From: Pelagibacterium nitratireducens
GTDB lineage: Bacteria > Pseudomonadota > Alphaproteobacteria > Rhizobiales > Devosiaceae
DNA: 64,000 nucleotides
Assembly: GCF_037044555.1 (NCBI RefSeq)
Contig: NZ_CP146275.1
Span: 2,770,501-2,834,500, forward strand
Direction of reading: 5' to 3'
A program made the position numbers and the translations under genes. Below the pieces are notes generated by a model, which made no database searches, was not told where the DNA came from, and was given only the letters and a program-made list of their open reading frames with translations. Below are positions 48,303 through 56,570 of this stretch, in pieces (position 1 is the stretch's first letter; the number at the start of each line of letters is the position of its first letter).

Positions 48303-48668
48303 TCAGGCCGTGTGATCGGCGTAGGCGGCTTCGTCCATGAGGCCTTCGAGTTCGGCTTCGTCGGACAATTCGAGCTTGAAGATCCAGCCGCCGGCGGCAG
48401 GGTCGGTATTGATAAGACCGGGCTCATCGGAGAGGGCGTCGTTGATCTCGGTCACGGTTCCGGAAACCGGCGCATAGATTTCCGAAGCGGCCTTGACCGA
48501 TTCAACGACGGCGACTTCTTCGCCCTTCTTGAAGCTGGCGCCAACTGCGGGCAATTCGACGAACACGATGTCGCCAAGCTGCTCCTGGGCGAAGCTGGAA
48601 ATGCCGACCGTGCCGATCTTGCCTTCGGTGCGGACATATTCATGGTCGGTTGTATAGCGGGTGGTCAT
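48303..48668 (-). CDS. gcvH: Glycine cleavage system H protein
   Basis: A 121-residue lipoyl carrier. The lipoylated Lys is in VVESVKAASEIYAPVSG at about residue 59, and the opening YTTDHEYV is typical. It shuttles the aminomethyl group between P-, T- and L-proteins. It stands second in the operon, 18 bases behind gcvT. Confidence 0.96.
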   Translation of the reverse strand: MTTRYTTDHEYVRTEGKIGTVGISSFAQEQLGDIVFVELPAVGASFKKGEEVAVVESVKAASEIYAPVSGTVTEINDALSDEPGLINTDPAAGGWIFKLELSDEAELEGLMDEAAYADHTA

Positions 48669-48686
48669 GGTGAGGTCCCCTCTGGA

Positions 48687-49832
48687 TCAGGTCGGTTTGC
48701 GGTAATAGCGCTGTGGAACGAAAGGCATTTTAGCGATTGTGCCGACGATGGGCTTGCTGCGCACCATTGCGGTGACGGGCTCGCCTTCTTTGGCGATGTC
48801 GGCGGGCACATAGCCCATGGCTATCGACGCCTGGGCCGTAGGAGCGAAGGTGCCCGAGGTGATCTTGCCGATGACCGTGCCGCTCGCATCGACAAGCTCA
48901 GCGCCCTCTCGGACAGGCTGGCGACCCTCGAAGCGGATGCCCACACGTTTGTCATCGGCGCCCTTGGCAAGGCGCTCAAGGACGGCATCGGCCCCGGTAA
49001 AGCCGCCTTCGGTCCGGCGGCGCTTGCCGATGGCAAACAGCAGGCTGGCAGAAACCGGATCGATCGTATCGGTCATGTCGTGACCGTAAAGACAAAGCCC
49101 GGCTTCGAGCCGCAGGCTGTCGCGTGCGCCAAGTCCGGCCGGTTCAACCAGCGGATCGGCAACCAGCAGGTCGAACAGCGCTGGCGCGTCCTGGTTGGTC
49201 ACCGAGAGCTCAAAACCGTCTTCGCCGGTGTAGCCCGAACGCGAGACGTTGACGGAAATACCGCCGACCACGGCGGGGCCGGCCTGCATGAAGCCGAGCT
49301 TTCCGGTGATGTCTGAATGCTCGGCAAGCACTTCGGCGGCACGGGGGCCCTGCAGCGCGATGAGCGCAATATCATCACGCAGGTCGAACGTTACGTCTGC
49401 GGGCGCCTTGGCGCGGATGAATTCGAGGTCGTGGTGCTTGCGGGCCGCATTGACCACCATATACATCACCCCATCTGGCTCCTGACCCTCGGCGGGGCGG
49501 GTGATGATAAGGTCGTCCTCAATTCCACCCTCGTCATTGAGCAGCACTGTATAGCGCATCTGACCGGGAGCGAGGGACGCCAGATCGGCGGGCGTGAGGG
49601 CTTCGAGGGCGGCGATTGTCGAATTGTGGTCGGGACCGGTTATGACGACCTGGCCCATGTGCGAGACATCAAACAGGCTCGCGGCTTGCCGTGTATGATT
49701 GTGCTCGGCAACGATCCCGGCATATTGGACGGGCAGCGCGTAGCCGCCAAATTCGACCATCCTGCCGCCGGCAGCGACATGGCGGTCATAAAGCGCCGTT
49801 TTGAGTAGGTCGGTCTGGGCCTCTGCGGCCAT
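48687..49832 (-). CDS. gcvT: Aminomethyltransferase (glycine cleavage T protein)
   Basis: A 381-residue tetrahydrofolate-dependent enzyme that releases ammonia and forms methylene-THF. Seen are GGRMVEFGGYALPVQY, DVSHMGQV and the folate-binding SRSGYTGEDGFELSV at about residue 194. It is the first gene behind the glycine riboswitch. Gene order gcvT-H-PA-PB is complete; the L protein is not here. Confidence 0.95.
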   Translation of the reverse strand: MAAEAQTDLLKTALYDRHVAAGGRMVEFGGYALPVQYAGIVAEHNHTRQAASLFDVSHMGQVVITGPDHNSTIAALEALTPADLASLAPGQMRYTVLLNDEGGIEDDLIITRPAEGQEPDGVMYMVVNAARKHHDLEFIRAKAPADVTFDLRDDIALIALQGPRAAEVLAEHSDITGKLGFMQAGPAVVGGISVNVSRSGYTGEDGFELSVTNQDAPALFDLLVADPLVEPAGLGARDSLRLEAGLCLYGHDMTDTIDPVSASLLFAIGKRRRTEGGFTGADAVLERLAKGADDKRVGIRFEGRQPVREGAELVDASGTVIGKITSGTFAPTAQASIAMGYVPADIAKEGEPVTAMVRSKPIVGTIAKMPFVPQRYYRKPT

Positions 49833-49900
49833 ATCGGTCTCTCCGGGTTACACGATGGACGGCACCACACAACGACGCATTGGAAATGCATCGTAACGTA

Positions 49901-50176
49901 GTGCCCCCTCTGTCGGTCAACCTGAGAGATTTCCCGGGCGGCTTGCTTGCCACAAGACCCGGCTACACCCGTCGGTGGGAAGCCTGCGCTTCCGCTTTCC
50001 AGAGTTCTGGCCGATCCTCAACCTGCCTGGCGCAGGTTGGGTCCAACCTCTTTCGCCCAATCGCTTTGCCTTGAGGCAAGGTGCTTGGGCTCAGCGGTCC
50101 CTTGTACCTGAGAGTTTCCGGGGCGGTTGCTCCTTCGGCGTCCCGGCTCGATGGCCAGGATCTCTCCCGCTGATGG
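49901..50176 (-). promoter_or_regulatory. Tandem glycine riboswitch ahead of gcvT
   Basis: Read on the minus strand, a first aptamer opens with GGGAGAGATCC, contains CCGAAGGAGCAACCGCC and closes with AACTCTCAGGTACAAGGGAC. A second part ends with AATCTCTCAGGTTGACCGAC, followed by AGAGGGGGC. The duplicated CTCTCAGGTxxxxxGxC block is the hallmark of the tandem glycine riboswitch. It fills the leader between the promoter at 50181-50209 and the gcvT start, and should switch on gcv expression when glycine is high. Confidence 0.92.
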
Positions 50177-50180
50177 CCGG

Positions 50181-50209
50181 ACCATGGAAGAAAGTCCCGG
50201 CCTCGTCAA
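50181..50209 (-). promoter_or_regulatory. Promoter of the gcv operon
   Basis: On the minus strand TTGACG (50209-50204), 17 bases, then CATGGT (50186-50181). Transcription would start near 50174, just at the first base-paired segment of the riboswitch. The -35 lies 4 bases after the stop of the upstream lipoprotein gene. Confidence 0.65.
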
Positions 50210-50213
50210 CGCT

Positions 50214-50774
50214 CTAGTTATCAAAGCCCACGAAAATGGTGATCTGCTCGCCGCCCACATAGGGAATGGCCACATTTTCCACTGTCTGGCTGAATTCGTT
50301 GGCGCTCGAGGGGCTGGCCGCGACAGCGACGTCATAGCGCTGGGAAAAGACCGCCAGTCCGTCACGCTGCACCGCAAAGCGCAGGGGCATCGTGATGTTG
50401 CCCTCGCCGCCCGACGGCCCGACGATGACACGGCCGACGGCACCCATCTGGACGGTTATGACGCCGTTCGACACAACGCAGTTGCGCGACACGCGATCGA
50501 TCACACCCTGATAGCGCAGGGCCGTGGAGTCCGAAGTGCGATTACCGGCATAGGTCCGGTAAAATTCGGCACCCTCGCGTATGCGGATCGGTGGACATTC
50601 GGTGGCAATGGCCGGCAGGGCACCGCTGGCCGCCTGGGCGACCTGGGTCTGACTGGCGTTGATATTGGCATAGCTCGCATCATCGCTACCGCCGAACATC
50701 GAACCCATCGAACATCCGGCCAGAAGCGCGGCCAATGCCGTGCCCGCCGCCATACGCAATACCGAACCCATCAT
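50214..50774 (-). CDS. Putative lipoprotein of unknown function
   Basis: A 186-residue protein with an N-terminal signal and a good lipobox (LAALLAGC at about residues 14-21), followed by a Gly/Ser/Asp-rich linker. The folded part has two Cys (ATECPPIRI and RNCVVSNG) and a repeated beta pattern ending in YVGGEQITIFVGF. No family name can be given with confidence. It is transcribed towards the gcv operon but has the gcv promoter immediately after its stop. Confidence 0.75.
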   Translation of the reverse strand: MMGSVLRMAAGTALAALLAGCSMGSMFGGSDDASYANINASQTQVAQAASGALPAIATECPPIRIREGAEFYRTYAGNRTSDSTALRYQGVIDRVSRNCVVSNGVITVQMGAVGRVIVGPSGGEGNITMPLRFAVQRDGLAVFSQRYDVAVAASPSSANEFSQTVENVAIPYVGGEQITIFVGFDN

Positions 50775-50796
50775 CGTCCCCGTCCTTCCCAATCCG

Positions 50797-51288
50797 TTAG
50801 CTCCTGAGCGCTTCGAGCATTGCCGGTGCACCCGAGCTTGTAACCTCACCGGGTGCGCCCTCGACATTTACAGTCTCGACCATTCCGTTGCGGATCAAGA
50901 GCGAGGCGCGATTAAAGCGCATGCCGAGACCACCGCCGGACAGGTCGCGTTCAAGTCCGAGCGCGCTGGCAAGCTTACCCAGACCATCGGCGATAAATTC
51001 GATCGTGCCAAGGGCCCCGGTTGATTCCGCCCATGCCTTGACCACGTGATGATCGTTGACCGTACCGCAAACGATCTTGTCCACGCCTGCCGCCTTGAGC
51101 TGATCGGCGGCGGCGAGATAGCCGGGCAGATGGTTGAGATGGCAGGTTGGCGTAAAGGCCCCCGGCACGGTGAAAAACACCACGGTGCCAGTGCCCAGAA
51201 TATCGGCGCTGGTTGCATCTTCAACGCCGCTTTCGGTCACGTGTTTTACTGGCACCGAAGCAATGGGCTGGCCGGGCTGGATCGTCAT
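50797..51288 (-). CDS. Peroxiredoxin, Prx5-type
   Basis: A 163-residue thiol peroxidase. The peroxidatic Cys is in PGAFTPTCHLNHLPGY at about residue 48, and the Arg segment MRFNRASLLI is present, as in Prx5/AhpE-like peroxiredoxins. It reduces peroxides with thiol donors such as glutaredoxin or glutathione. ATG 51288 with GAGGA upstream is preferred over the TTG 12 bases before it. Confidence 0.92.
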   Translation of the reverse strand: MTIQPGQPIASVPVKHVTESGVEDATSADILGTGTVVFFTVPGAFTPTCHLNHLPGYLAAADQLKAAGVDKIVCGTVNDHHVVKAWAESTGALGTIEFIADGLGKLASALGLERDLSGGGLGMRFNRASLLIRNGMVETVNVEGAPGEVTSSGAPAMLEALRS

Positions 51289-51450
51289 GGAAGTCCTCAA
51301 GCTATAACTAAGACAGACACAAGACGAATACGGCCAGACTAAGGTTGGCCGGCCGCGCCTGCGTGCACTCGATTCATTTCTGTCATAGGAGAATTATCGA
51401 CCCGCGTCGAGGCCGGCAAAGGCGCATTGCCCGCTATCGGGCGACTATCG

Positions 51451-52248
51451 TCAATTCCCGGCGAGCGGACGGATGATCTCGAAGGGACCGTCCTGGCTGT
51501 CGAAGGTGAAATGGGCAGAAGCATCGCGCAGAGTTTCCGGTCCGGCGCGTCCAAGAAGGGCGAAGGACAAACGGCCAGGCTCCACGATCTCAGGCTCGCC
51601 GAAAACAAGGTTCGAATCGGCGACATGGGCGATCATGGAGGTGTAGTCGAAGCCGGGATCGAGCAGGTCGACGATCATCGCCTCAGCCTTCATGTCAAAC
51701 CGGGCGGCTCCCAGTATACCCTCGCCGTCGAGAGGTAGCGGGACGGCAGCCAGGGCCTGTCTGATGCGGAAGTCGTTAGGGCCGTCCGGTGCATCGAGCG
51801 GGGGCGCGATCTCAAGGCTTAAATTGGCCGGCACGCAGATATCGGAACAGACACCCATTGTGATATCGGCCACGAGAATGGGGGCATCACCGTCAACCGC
51901 GACAGCGAGCGGGAAAAGGACGTGGCCGTAAAATGCGTGGTCAAGATAGCCTTCGGCGACCTCGCGTTTGGGATAGGGCCATGCAATTTCGACACCCTGA
52001 ATGTGGCGCGACCCTGCGGTTTCGATAACCAGGGGTAGCCCGGTTTCGCCCGGCACACGCCAATACGTCTTCGTATCGGCGGGCATATCGATTTCGAGGC
52101 CCATCCAGACGATGCCGTCGTCACCGAGCGTGTCGGATGAAACAAGCCGCACCGAAACGTCCTGGGCGACCTCGACCCATTCGGTTTCCGAGGCCAGGCA
52201 CGGCACGGCGATGGACAAGGCAGCAAATATGGCAATCACACTCTTCAT
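51451..52248 (-). CDS. Periplasmic DsbD N-terminal-domain protein
   Basis: A 265-residue exported protein: signal peptide (about residues 1-19, ALSIAVPCLAS) and a DsbD-type immunoglobulin-like domain with the Cys pair in MGVCSDICVPANL at about residue 129. In full DsbD this domain passes electrons to periplasmic thioredoxin-like proteins. Here the membrane and thioredoxin domains are absent. ATG 52248 is chosen for the signal peptide. It is divergent from yqgE. Confidence 0.83.
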   Translation of the reverse strand: MKSVIAIFAALSIAVPCLASETEWVEVAQDVSVRLVSSDTLGDDGIVWMGLEIDMPADTKTYWRVPGETGLPLVIETAGSRHIQGVEIAWPYPKREVAEGYLDHAFYGHVLFPLAVAVDGDAPILVADITMGVCSDICVPANLSLEIAPPLDAPDGPNDFRIRQALAAVPLPLDGEGILGAARFDMKAEAMIVDLLDPGFDYTSMIAHVADSNLVFGEPEIVEPGRLSFALLGRAGPETLRDASAHFTFDSQDGPFEIIRPLAGN

Positions 52249-52381
52249 GGAAAAACCATTAGTGGAGCAATGGGGCATGGGAAAGGGATGTTCGATCATC
52301 GCTTCGTGATCATTGGGGATTTGAAACCCGGCCGGAAAGCTTTACGTTTATAAACGGGCGGCGGACAGAAAGTGAGTTGGT

Positions 52382-52963
52382 ATGGACACGCTCAAAGGAC
52401 AGTTCCTCGTCGCAACGCCCGATATTGGCGACGAGCGTTTTGCCGAGGCGGTAATCTATCTTGTCGCGCATGGCGAAGACGGCGCAATGGGGCTGGTCGT
52501 CAACCAGCCAATGGATGACATGCACCTTTCCGACGTTCTTGCCGAGATCGATCTCGAAGACGACGGCGACGATGCCATTCGCATCCCGGAACGGCTTCTG
52601 CATCAGAGCGTCTTCAAGGGCGGCCCTGTCGATTCAAGCCGCGGATTTGTACTGCACACTTCGGACTATTTCCGCGACGGCAATTCCTTTGCCGTGGATG
52701 GCGATGTGTGCCTGACGGCAACGCTCGATGTGCTTCGCGCCATGATGTCGGGCAAGGGACCCGATGCGAGCCTTCTGGCTCTGGGCTATTGCGAATGGAG
52801 CGCGGGCCAGCTCGAGAACGAATTGCGGACCAATGGCTGGCTGACCGCGGCTCCCTCCAAGGAATTGCTGTTTTCCCTGCCGGCGAGCAAGAAATACGAA
52901 GCGGCGCTGGCGGCACTGGGCGTCACCCGCGCCACACTCAGCCCCGTTGCCGGCAACGCATAG
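52382..52963 (+). CDS. YqgE/AlgH family protein
   Basis: A 193-residue cytoplasmic protein of the UPF0301/AlgH family. Seen are the opening LKGQFLVATPDIGDERFAEAVIYL, then MGLVVNQP and KGGPVDSSRGFVLH. The biochemical role is unsettled. It converges on the EAL gene with 22 bases between stops. Confidence 0.92.
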   Translation: MDTLKGQFLVATPDIGDERFAEAVIYLVAHGEDGAMGLVVNQPMDDMHLSDVLAEIDLEDDGDDAIRIPERLLHQSVFKGGPVDSSRGFVLHTSDYFRDGNSFAVDGDVCLTATLDVLRAMMSGKGPDASLLALGYCEWSAGQLENELRTNGWLTAAPSKELLFSLPASKKYEAALAALGVTRATLSPVAGNA

Positions 52964-52985
52964 CGGATTTCCAAGTGTCGCCGTG

Positions 52986-55886
52986 CTATTTGGCGGCCAG
53001 TTGCGCCTGTAGCCGGCGCTGCAGTTCGGCGCCGGGCATGGCCGCGCCGAAGGCAAAGCCCTGTGCGTAGCGGCAATTGAGGCTTTTGAGCCGGGCAATC
53101 TCGTCCTCAGTCTCCACCCCTTCAGCGATCAGCGCCAGATCGAGTTCGCGCGCCAGGCCAACCACTGAATTGATAATCGGAATCTGGGTATGGGAAATAC
53201 CGCTGTCATCGCGGATCTGCACGAAAGGTGCGGGCAGCTTGATCGTGTCGAACGGGAAGCGATGCAGGTAAGAGAGCGAGGAATACCCGGTCCCGAAATC
53301 ATCGAGTGCCAACCCGAGCCCGAGTTCCTTGAAGGCTTCGAGCATATAAACGGCATGTTCGGGATTGCCCATCACCTGGCTTTCGGTGATTTCGAGCTTC
53401 ATGTGCCCGGCCACCGATTTGTGCTGCGCGACAAGCGTCTTCATGTCGTTGAGCAGGGTTTCGCTGGTCAACTGTGCGGCCGAAAGATTGACCGAGACGA
53501 AGAAACTTTCCGGCAGCTTGATGGCGGATATCCATTGGCGGGTCTGTTCGGCAGCTTCTTCAAACGCCAGCCGCCCCAACTTTTCGATCTGACCGGTCCT
53601 TTCGGCCAGCGGGATGAATGCAGACGGGCTGACCTGGCCGCGCTCGGGGTGGTTCCAGCGCATGAGCGCTTCGGCGCCCACTATGCGATTGTCGTTCTGG
53701 ATGTCGACGATGGGCTGATAAAGAAGTTGGAGATCGCGGCGCTCCAGCGCCTCCTTGAGATCGTCTTCCAAAGCCTGTGCATAGACGGCGATCGAGCGTG
53801 TTGCGGCGCGGAAGGCTTCGATCCGGTCGCCGCCGTGACGCTTGGCGTAGTGCATGGCCAATTCGGCGTCGCGCAGCACATCCTCGGCTTTGACGGGCTT
53901 GTTGTCATATATCGTGATGCCGATCGAAGCGGTCAGGGTCATGTCCCTATCACCGAAATTGAACGGGTTGCGCAGGGCCTTGCGCATCTGTTCGGCGATG
54001 TCGGCGATCTTGGAGGCCGATTGCTCGGAGAGCAGAACGACGGCAAACTGGTCGCCGGAGATGCGCGCCAGAGTATCAAGGGGCCGCAGCAGGCGAGACA
54101 GGCGCCTTGAAACGGCAAGAAGCAGGGAGTCGGCCGCCATGTGGCCGATGCGCTCGTCGATATCGGTGAATTTGTCGAGATCGACAAGAAAGACCGCCGG
54201 TTTGACTTCGCTGAATTCGCGCGACCGCAACAGCGCCCGCTCGAGCCGGTCGAGAAAAAGCTGGCGGTTGGGAAGGCCGGTCAGGCTGTCGTGGATGGCG
54301 TCGTGCAACAGCCGGTCGCGCCCGGCGCGCTCGTCGGTCACGTCCTGAAGCGTTCCCACGATGCGGTTAACCTGGCCGTCGCCGCCCAGCACCGGTTTGA
54401 CCCGCATACGGAATGCGCGGAAGCTGCCGTCAAAGCCCGATATGCGGATATCGGAATTGACCTTGCCGCGTTTGAGCTCGATCAGGGTATCGAGCGCGGT
54501 GCGGAACCGGTCACGGTCTTCGGGGTGGACGCGATCGAGCCATCGCTTGATCGCGCCGCGCAGGGCACCCTTGCGCTCGCCGAGCCGGATGGCGAGTTCA
54601 TCGGATACGTTCACGCGGTCACGGTCGATATTCCAGTCAAAGACGAAATCACCCGAGCCCGTCATGGCCAGCGCACGGCGTTCGACCTCGGACAACGCGC
54701 CGATGGAGACCTGCCCATCGGAAAACGCGTGCTGGACGGCGGTAAAGCCAAGCAGCATGACGATCAGCACCAGACCACCGGCGACGGCGGATTGAGCGAT
54801 GTCATTGGAGACCTGTCCCGAAACGACCATCCAGGCGTAGGTCAGCCAGGCGAGATAGATCACCCACGTTGGCACCAGCAGAACAGCCCGGTCATAGCCG
54901 CGGATAGAGAGCAGCAGCACCAGAAACAGACCCCCTAGCCCGATCAGGGCCAGCGATGTCCGAGCGATGCCCGCAGCCAGGGCGGGGTTAAAGAATGCAT
55001 AGACAAAGAGCGCCAGGAAAACCGCCGAAAGCCCCATGGCGACATGGGTGAACCTGAAATGCCATCGGTGCAGGTTGAGGTAGATGAACAGGAACGCAAA
55101 CAGGGTCGTGGCAAGTGCGGCCTCCGCCGCCGCCCGGAAGGGCTGGATGAGTGCGTTGGAAACACCGATGAGCGGGCCGAATATGCCGAAATCGATGAGG
55201 AGATAGGCAAGCACAGCCCAGGCCAGCAGTGCAGTGGCCGGAAAGACGCCCCTGCCCTTGACCACGAACATGATCGTCAAAAAGACCGCTGCAAGGCTCG
55301 AAATCCCCAGAACGGTACCCCGGAACAGCGTGAAGGAATTCTTGTAGTCGCGATAGGCATCGGGCTCCCAGAGATATAGCTCGGGCAGCGTTGCCGACTG
55401 CAGTTCAGCGACCAGTGTGACGGTGGCGCCCGGATCGATCACAACATCAAAAACATCAGCTTCCGAATCGGGAACGCGCTCAGGCCGCAGACCATGACTG
55501 GGCGTCAGTGCGGTTATGCGGGCCGACCCGAGATCGGGATGAAAGACGCCAGAACCCGGAAGCCGGAAATACGGTGCAACAAGCAATCGCTCGATCTGGA
55601 CGTCGCTCTCGTTGCGCAGCGCAAAGACAGCCCAATTGGGATTGGCGCCTTCGGTAATCGAAACGATCTCGATGCGGCGGATAATTCCGTCTTCGCCCGG
55701 GGCAGTGCTGATCTGGACGCGCCCATCCTCGCCGGGAAGAACATCGAGCGCCGCGCCGAGATTGACCGCGTTGATCCCATCAGGAATCGTGACGACTTCA
55801 AACGCGATCGCTCGCCCCGCCAGCCCGGCCAGTGCCGCACACAGCACGGTCAGAAAGACGAGAGAACGAACGGGCTTAAACGTCAT
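52986..55886 (-). CDS. Membrane GGDEF/EAL protein, probable c-di-GMP phosphodiesterase
   Basis: A 966-residue protein: signal peptide, periplasmic domain (to about residue 185), seven or so membrane helices (185-395), a PAS-like domain (410-525), GGDEF (535-700) and EAL (710-960). The cyclase signature is degenerate (RISGDQF in place of GGDEF), so it should not make c-di-GMP. The EAL side keeps the catalytic set: GAEALMRW, SVNLSAAQ, LEITES, DDFGTGYSS, the Lys of IKLP, AEGVET and YAQGF. One deviation is Pro for Asp after that Lys. The layout resembles 7TMR-DISM sensors. Confidence 0.9.
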   Translation of the reverse strand: MTFKPVRSLVFLTVLCAALAGLAGRAIAFEVVTIPDGINAVNLGAALDVLPGEDGRVQISTAPGEDGIIRRIEIVSITEGANPNWAVFALRNESDVQIERLLVAPYFRLPGSGVFHPDLGSARITALTPSHGLRPERVPDSEADVFDVVIDPGATVTLVAELQSATLPELYLWEPDAYRDYKNSFTLFRGTVLGISSLAAVFLTIMFVVKGRGVFPATALLAWAVLAYLLIDFGIFGPLIGVSNALIQPFRAAAEAALATTLFAFLFIYLNLHRWHFRFTHVAMGLSAVFLALFVYAFFNPALAAGIARTSLALIGLGGLFLVLLLSIRGYDRAVLLVPTWVIYLAWLTYAWMVVSGQVSNDIAQSAVAGGLVLIVMLLGFTAVQHAFSDGQVSIGALSEVERRALAMTGSGDFVFDWNIDRDRVNVSDELAIRLGERKGALRGAIKRWLDRVHPEDRDRFRTALDTLIELKRGKVNSDIRISGFDGSFRAFRMRVKPVLGGDGQVNRIVGTLQDVTDERAGRDRLLHDAIHDSLTGLPNRQLFLDRLERALLRSREFSEVKPAVFLVDLDKFTDIDERIGHMAADSLLLAVSRRLSRLLRPLDTLARISGDQFAVVLLSEQSASKIADIAEQMRKALRNPFNFGDRDMTLTASIGITIYDNKPVKAEDVLRDAELAMHYAKRHGGDRIEAFRAATRSIAVYAQALEDDLKEALERRDLQLLYQPIVDIQNDNRIVGAEALMRWNHPERGQVSPSAFIPLAERTGQIEKLGRLAFEEAAEQTRQWISAIKLPESFFVSVNLSAAQLTSETLLNDMKTLVAQHKSVAGHMKLEITESQVMGNPEHAVYMLEAFKELGLGLALDDFGTGYSSLSYLHRFPFDTIKLPAPFVQIRDDSGISHTQIPIINSVVGLARELDLALIAEGVETEDEIARLKSLNCRYAQGFAFGAAMPGAELQRRLQAQLAAK

Positions 55887-55960
55887 TAATCAACGATCCT
55901 AATTCAACATTCAGTGGTAGCGGGATTTGTCGCCGTTTGGCAATCAAGCGAAGGCGGGTT

Positions 55961-56557
55961 TCAACCGGCAAGATCGTCGTAGTGCTCACGGGTGAGTGCA
56001 AACAGCATGTGATCCCTCCACTCGCCGTTGATCTGAAGGTAGTTTTCGGCAATTCCGATTTCGCGAAAGCCGTTGGCCGAAAGGACCCGGCGCGACGCCA
56101 TGTTATCGGGCAGGCAGGCCGCCTCGATGCGATGGAGGTTCAAACTGTCGAACACAAACGGCAAGATCAGGGCAACCGAGCGCGTCATAATGCCCTTGCC
56201 CGCGAATTGTTCGCCCATCCAGTAACCAAGGGTCACATTCTGGAAGGCACGGCGCCGGACATTGGACAGAGTCATGCCCCCGACTAGCGTGGAAAGCCGA
56301 CCATGCTGGGTGAAAATGAACAGGGAAAACTCGGTGCCATAGAGAGCATCACGGCGGTTGCGGCGCACGCGAGCGGCAAAGCTGCGGTTTGAAAGCTCGG
56401 CCTCGGACCATCGCGGCTCGAATGGAACCAGAAACGCCCGGCTGTCAAGCCGCAGCTTGCGCCAAGCCTCATAGTCATTCTGACGCGGCGAGCGCAAGAC
56501 CAGACCATCCCCGCGGATTTCCGGAGTCGTCTGGCGGATGGCCCCGAAGGTGAACAT
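55961..56557 (-). CDS. GNAT acetyltransferase, RimJ-like
   Basis: A 198-residue N-acetyltransferase. The acetyl-CoA segment reads LGYWMGEQFAGKGIMTRSVALI at about residues 110-131 (Q/GxxGxG/A type), and the C-terminal half has NLHRIEAACLPDNMASRRVL, typical of the RimJ/RimL group that modifies ribosomal protein N-termini. The target is not certain. It lies 13 bases behind the M16 peptidase gene, likely the same transcript. Confidence 0.88.
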   Translation of the reverse strand: MFTFGAIRQTTPEIRGDGLVLRSPRQNDYEAWRKLRLDSRAFLVPFEPRWSEAELSNRSFAARVRRNRRDALYGTEFSLFIFTQHGRLSTLVGGMTLSNVRRRAFQNVTLGYWMGEQFAGKGIMTRSVALILPFVFDSLNLHRIEAACLPDNMASRRVLSANGFREIGIAENYLQINGEWRDHMLFALTREHYDDLAG

Positions 56558-56570
56558 GGAGCGGTGGCCC

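Noticed and set aside
47493..49316. A 607-residue open frame antisense to gcvPA, gcvH and gcvT
   Set aside because: Long antisense frames are expected in GC-rich coding DNA; it crosses several well-supported genes and has no family motif.
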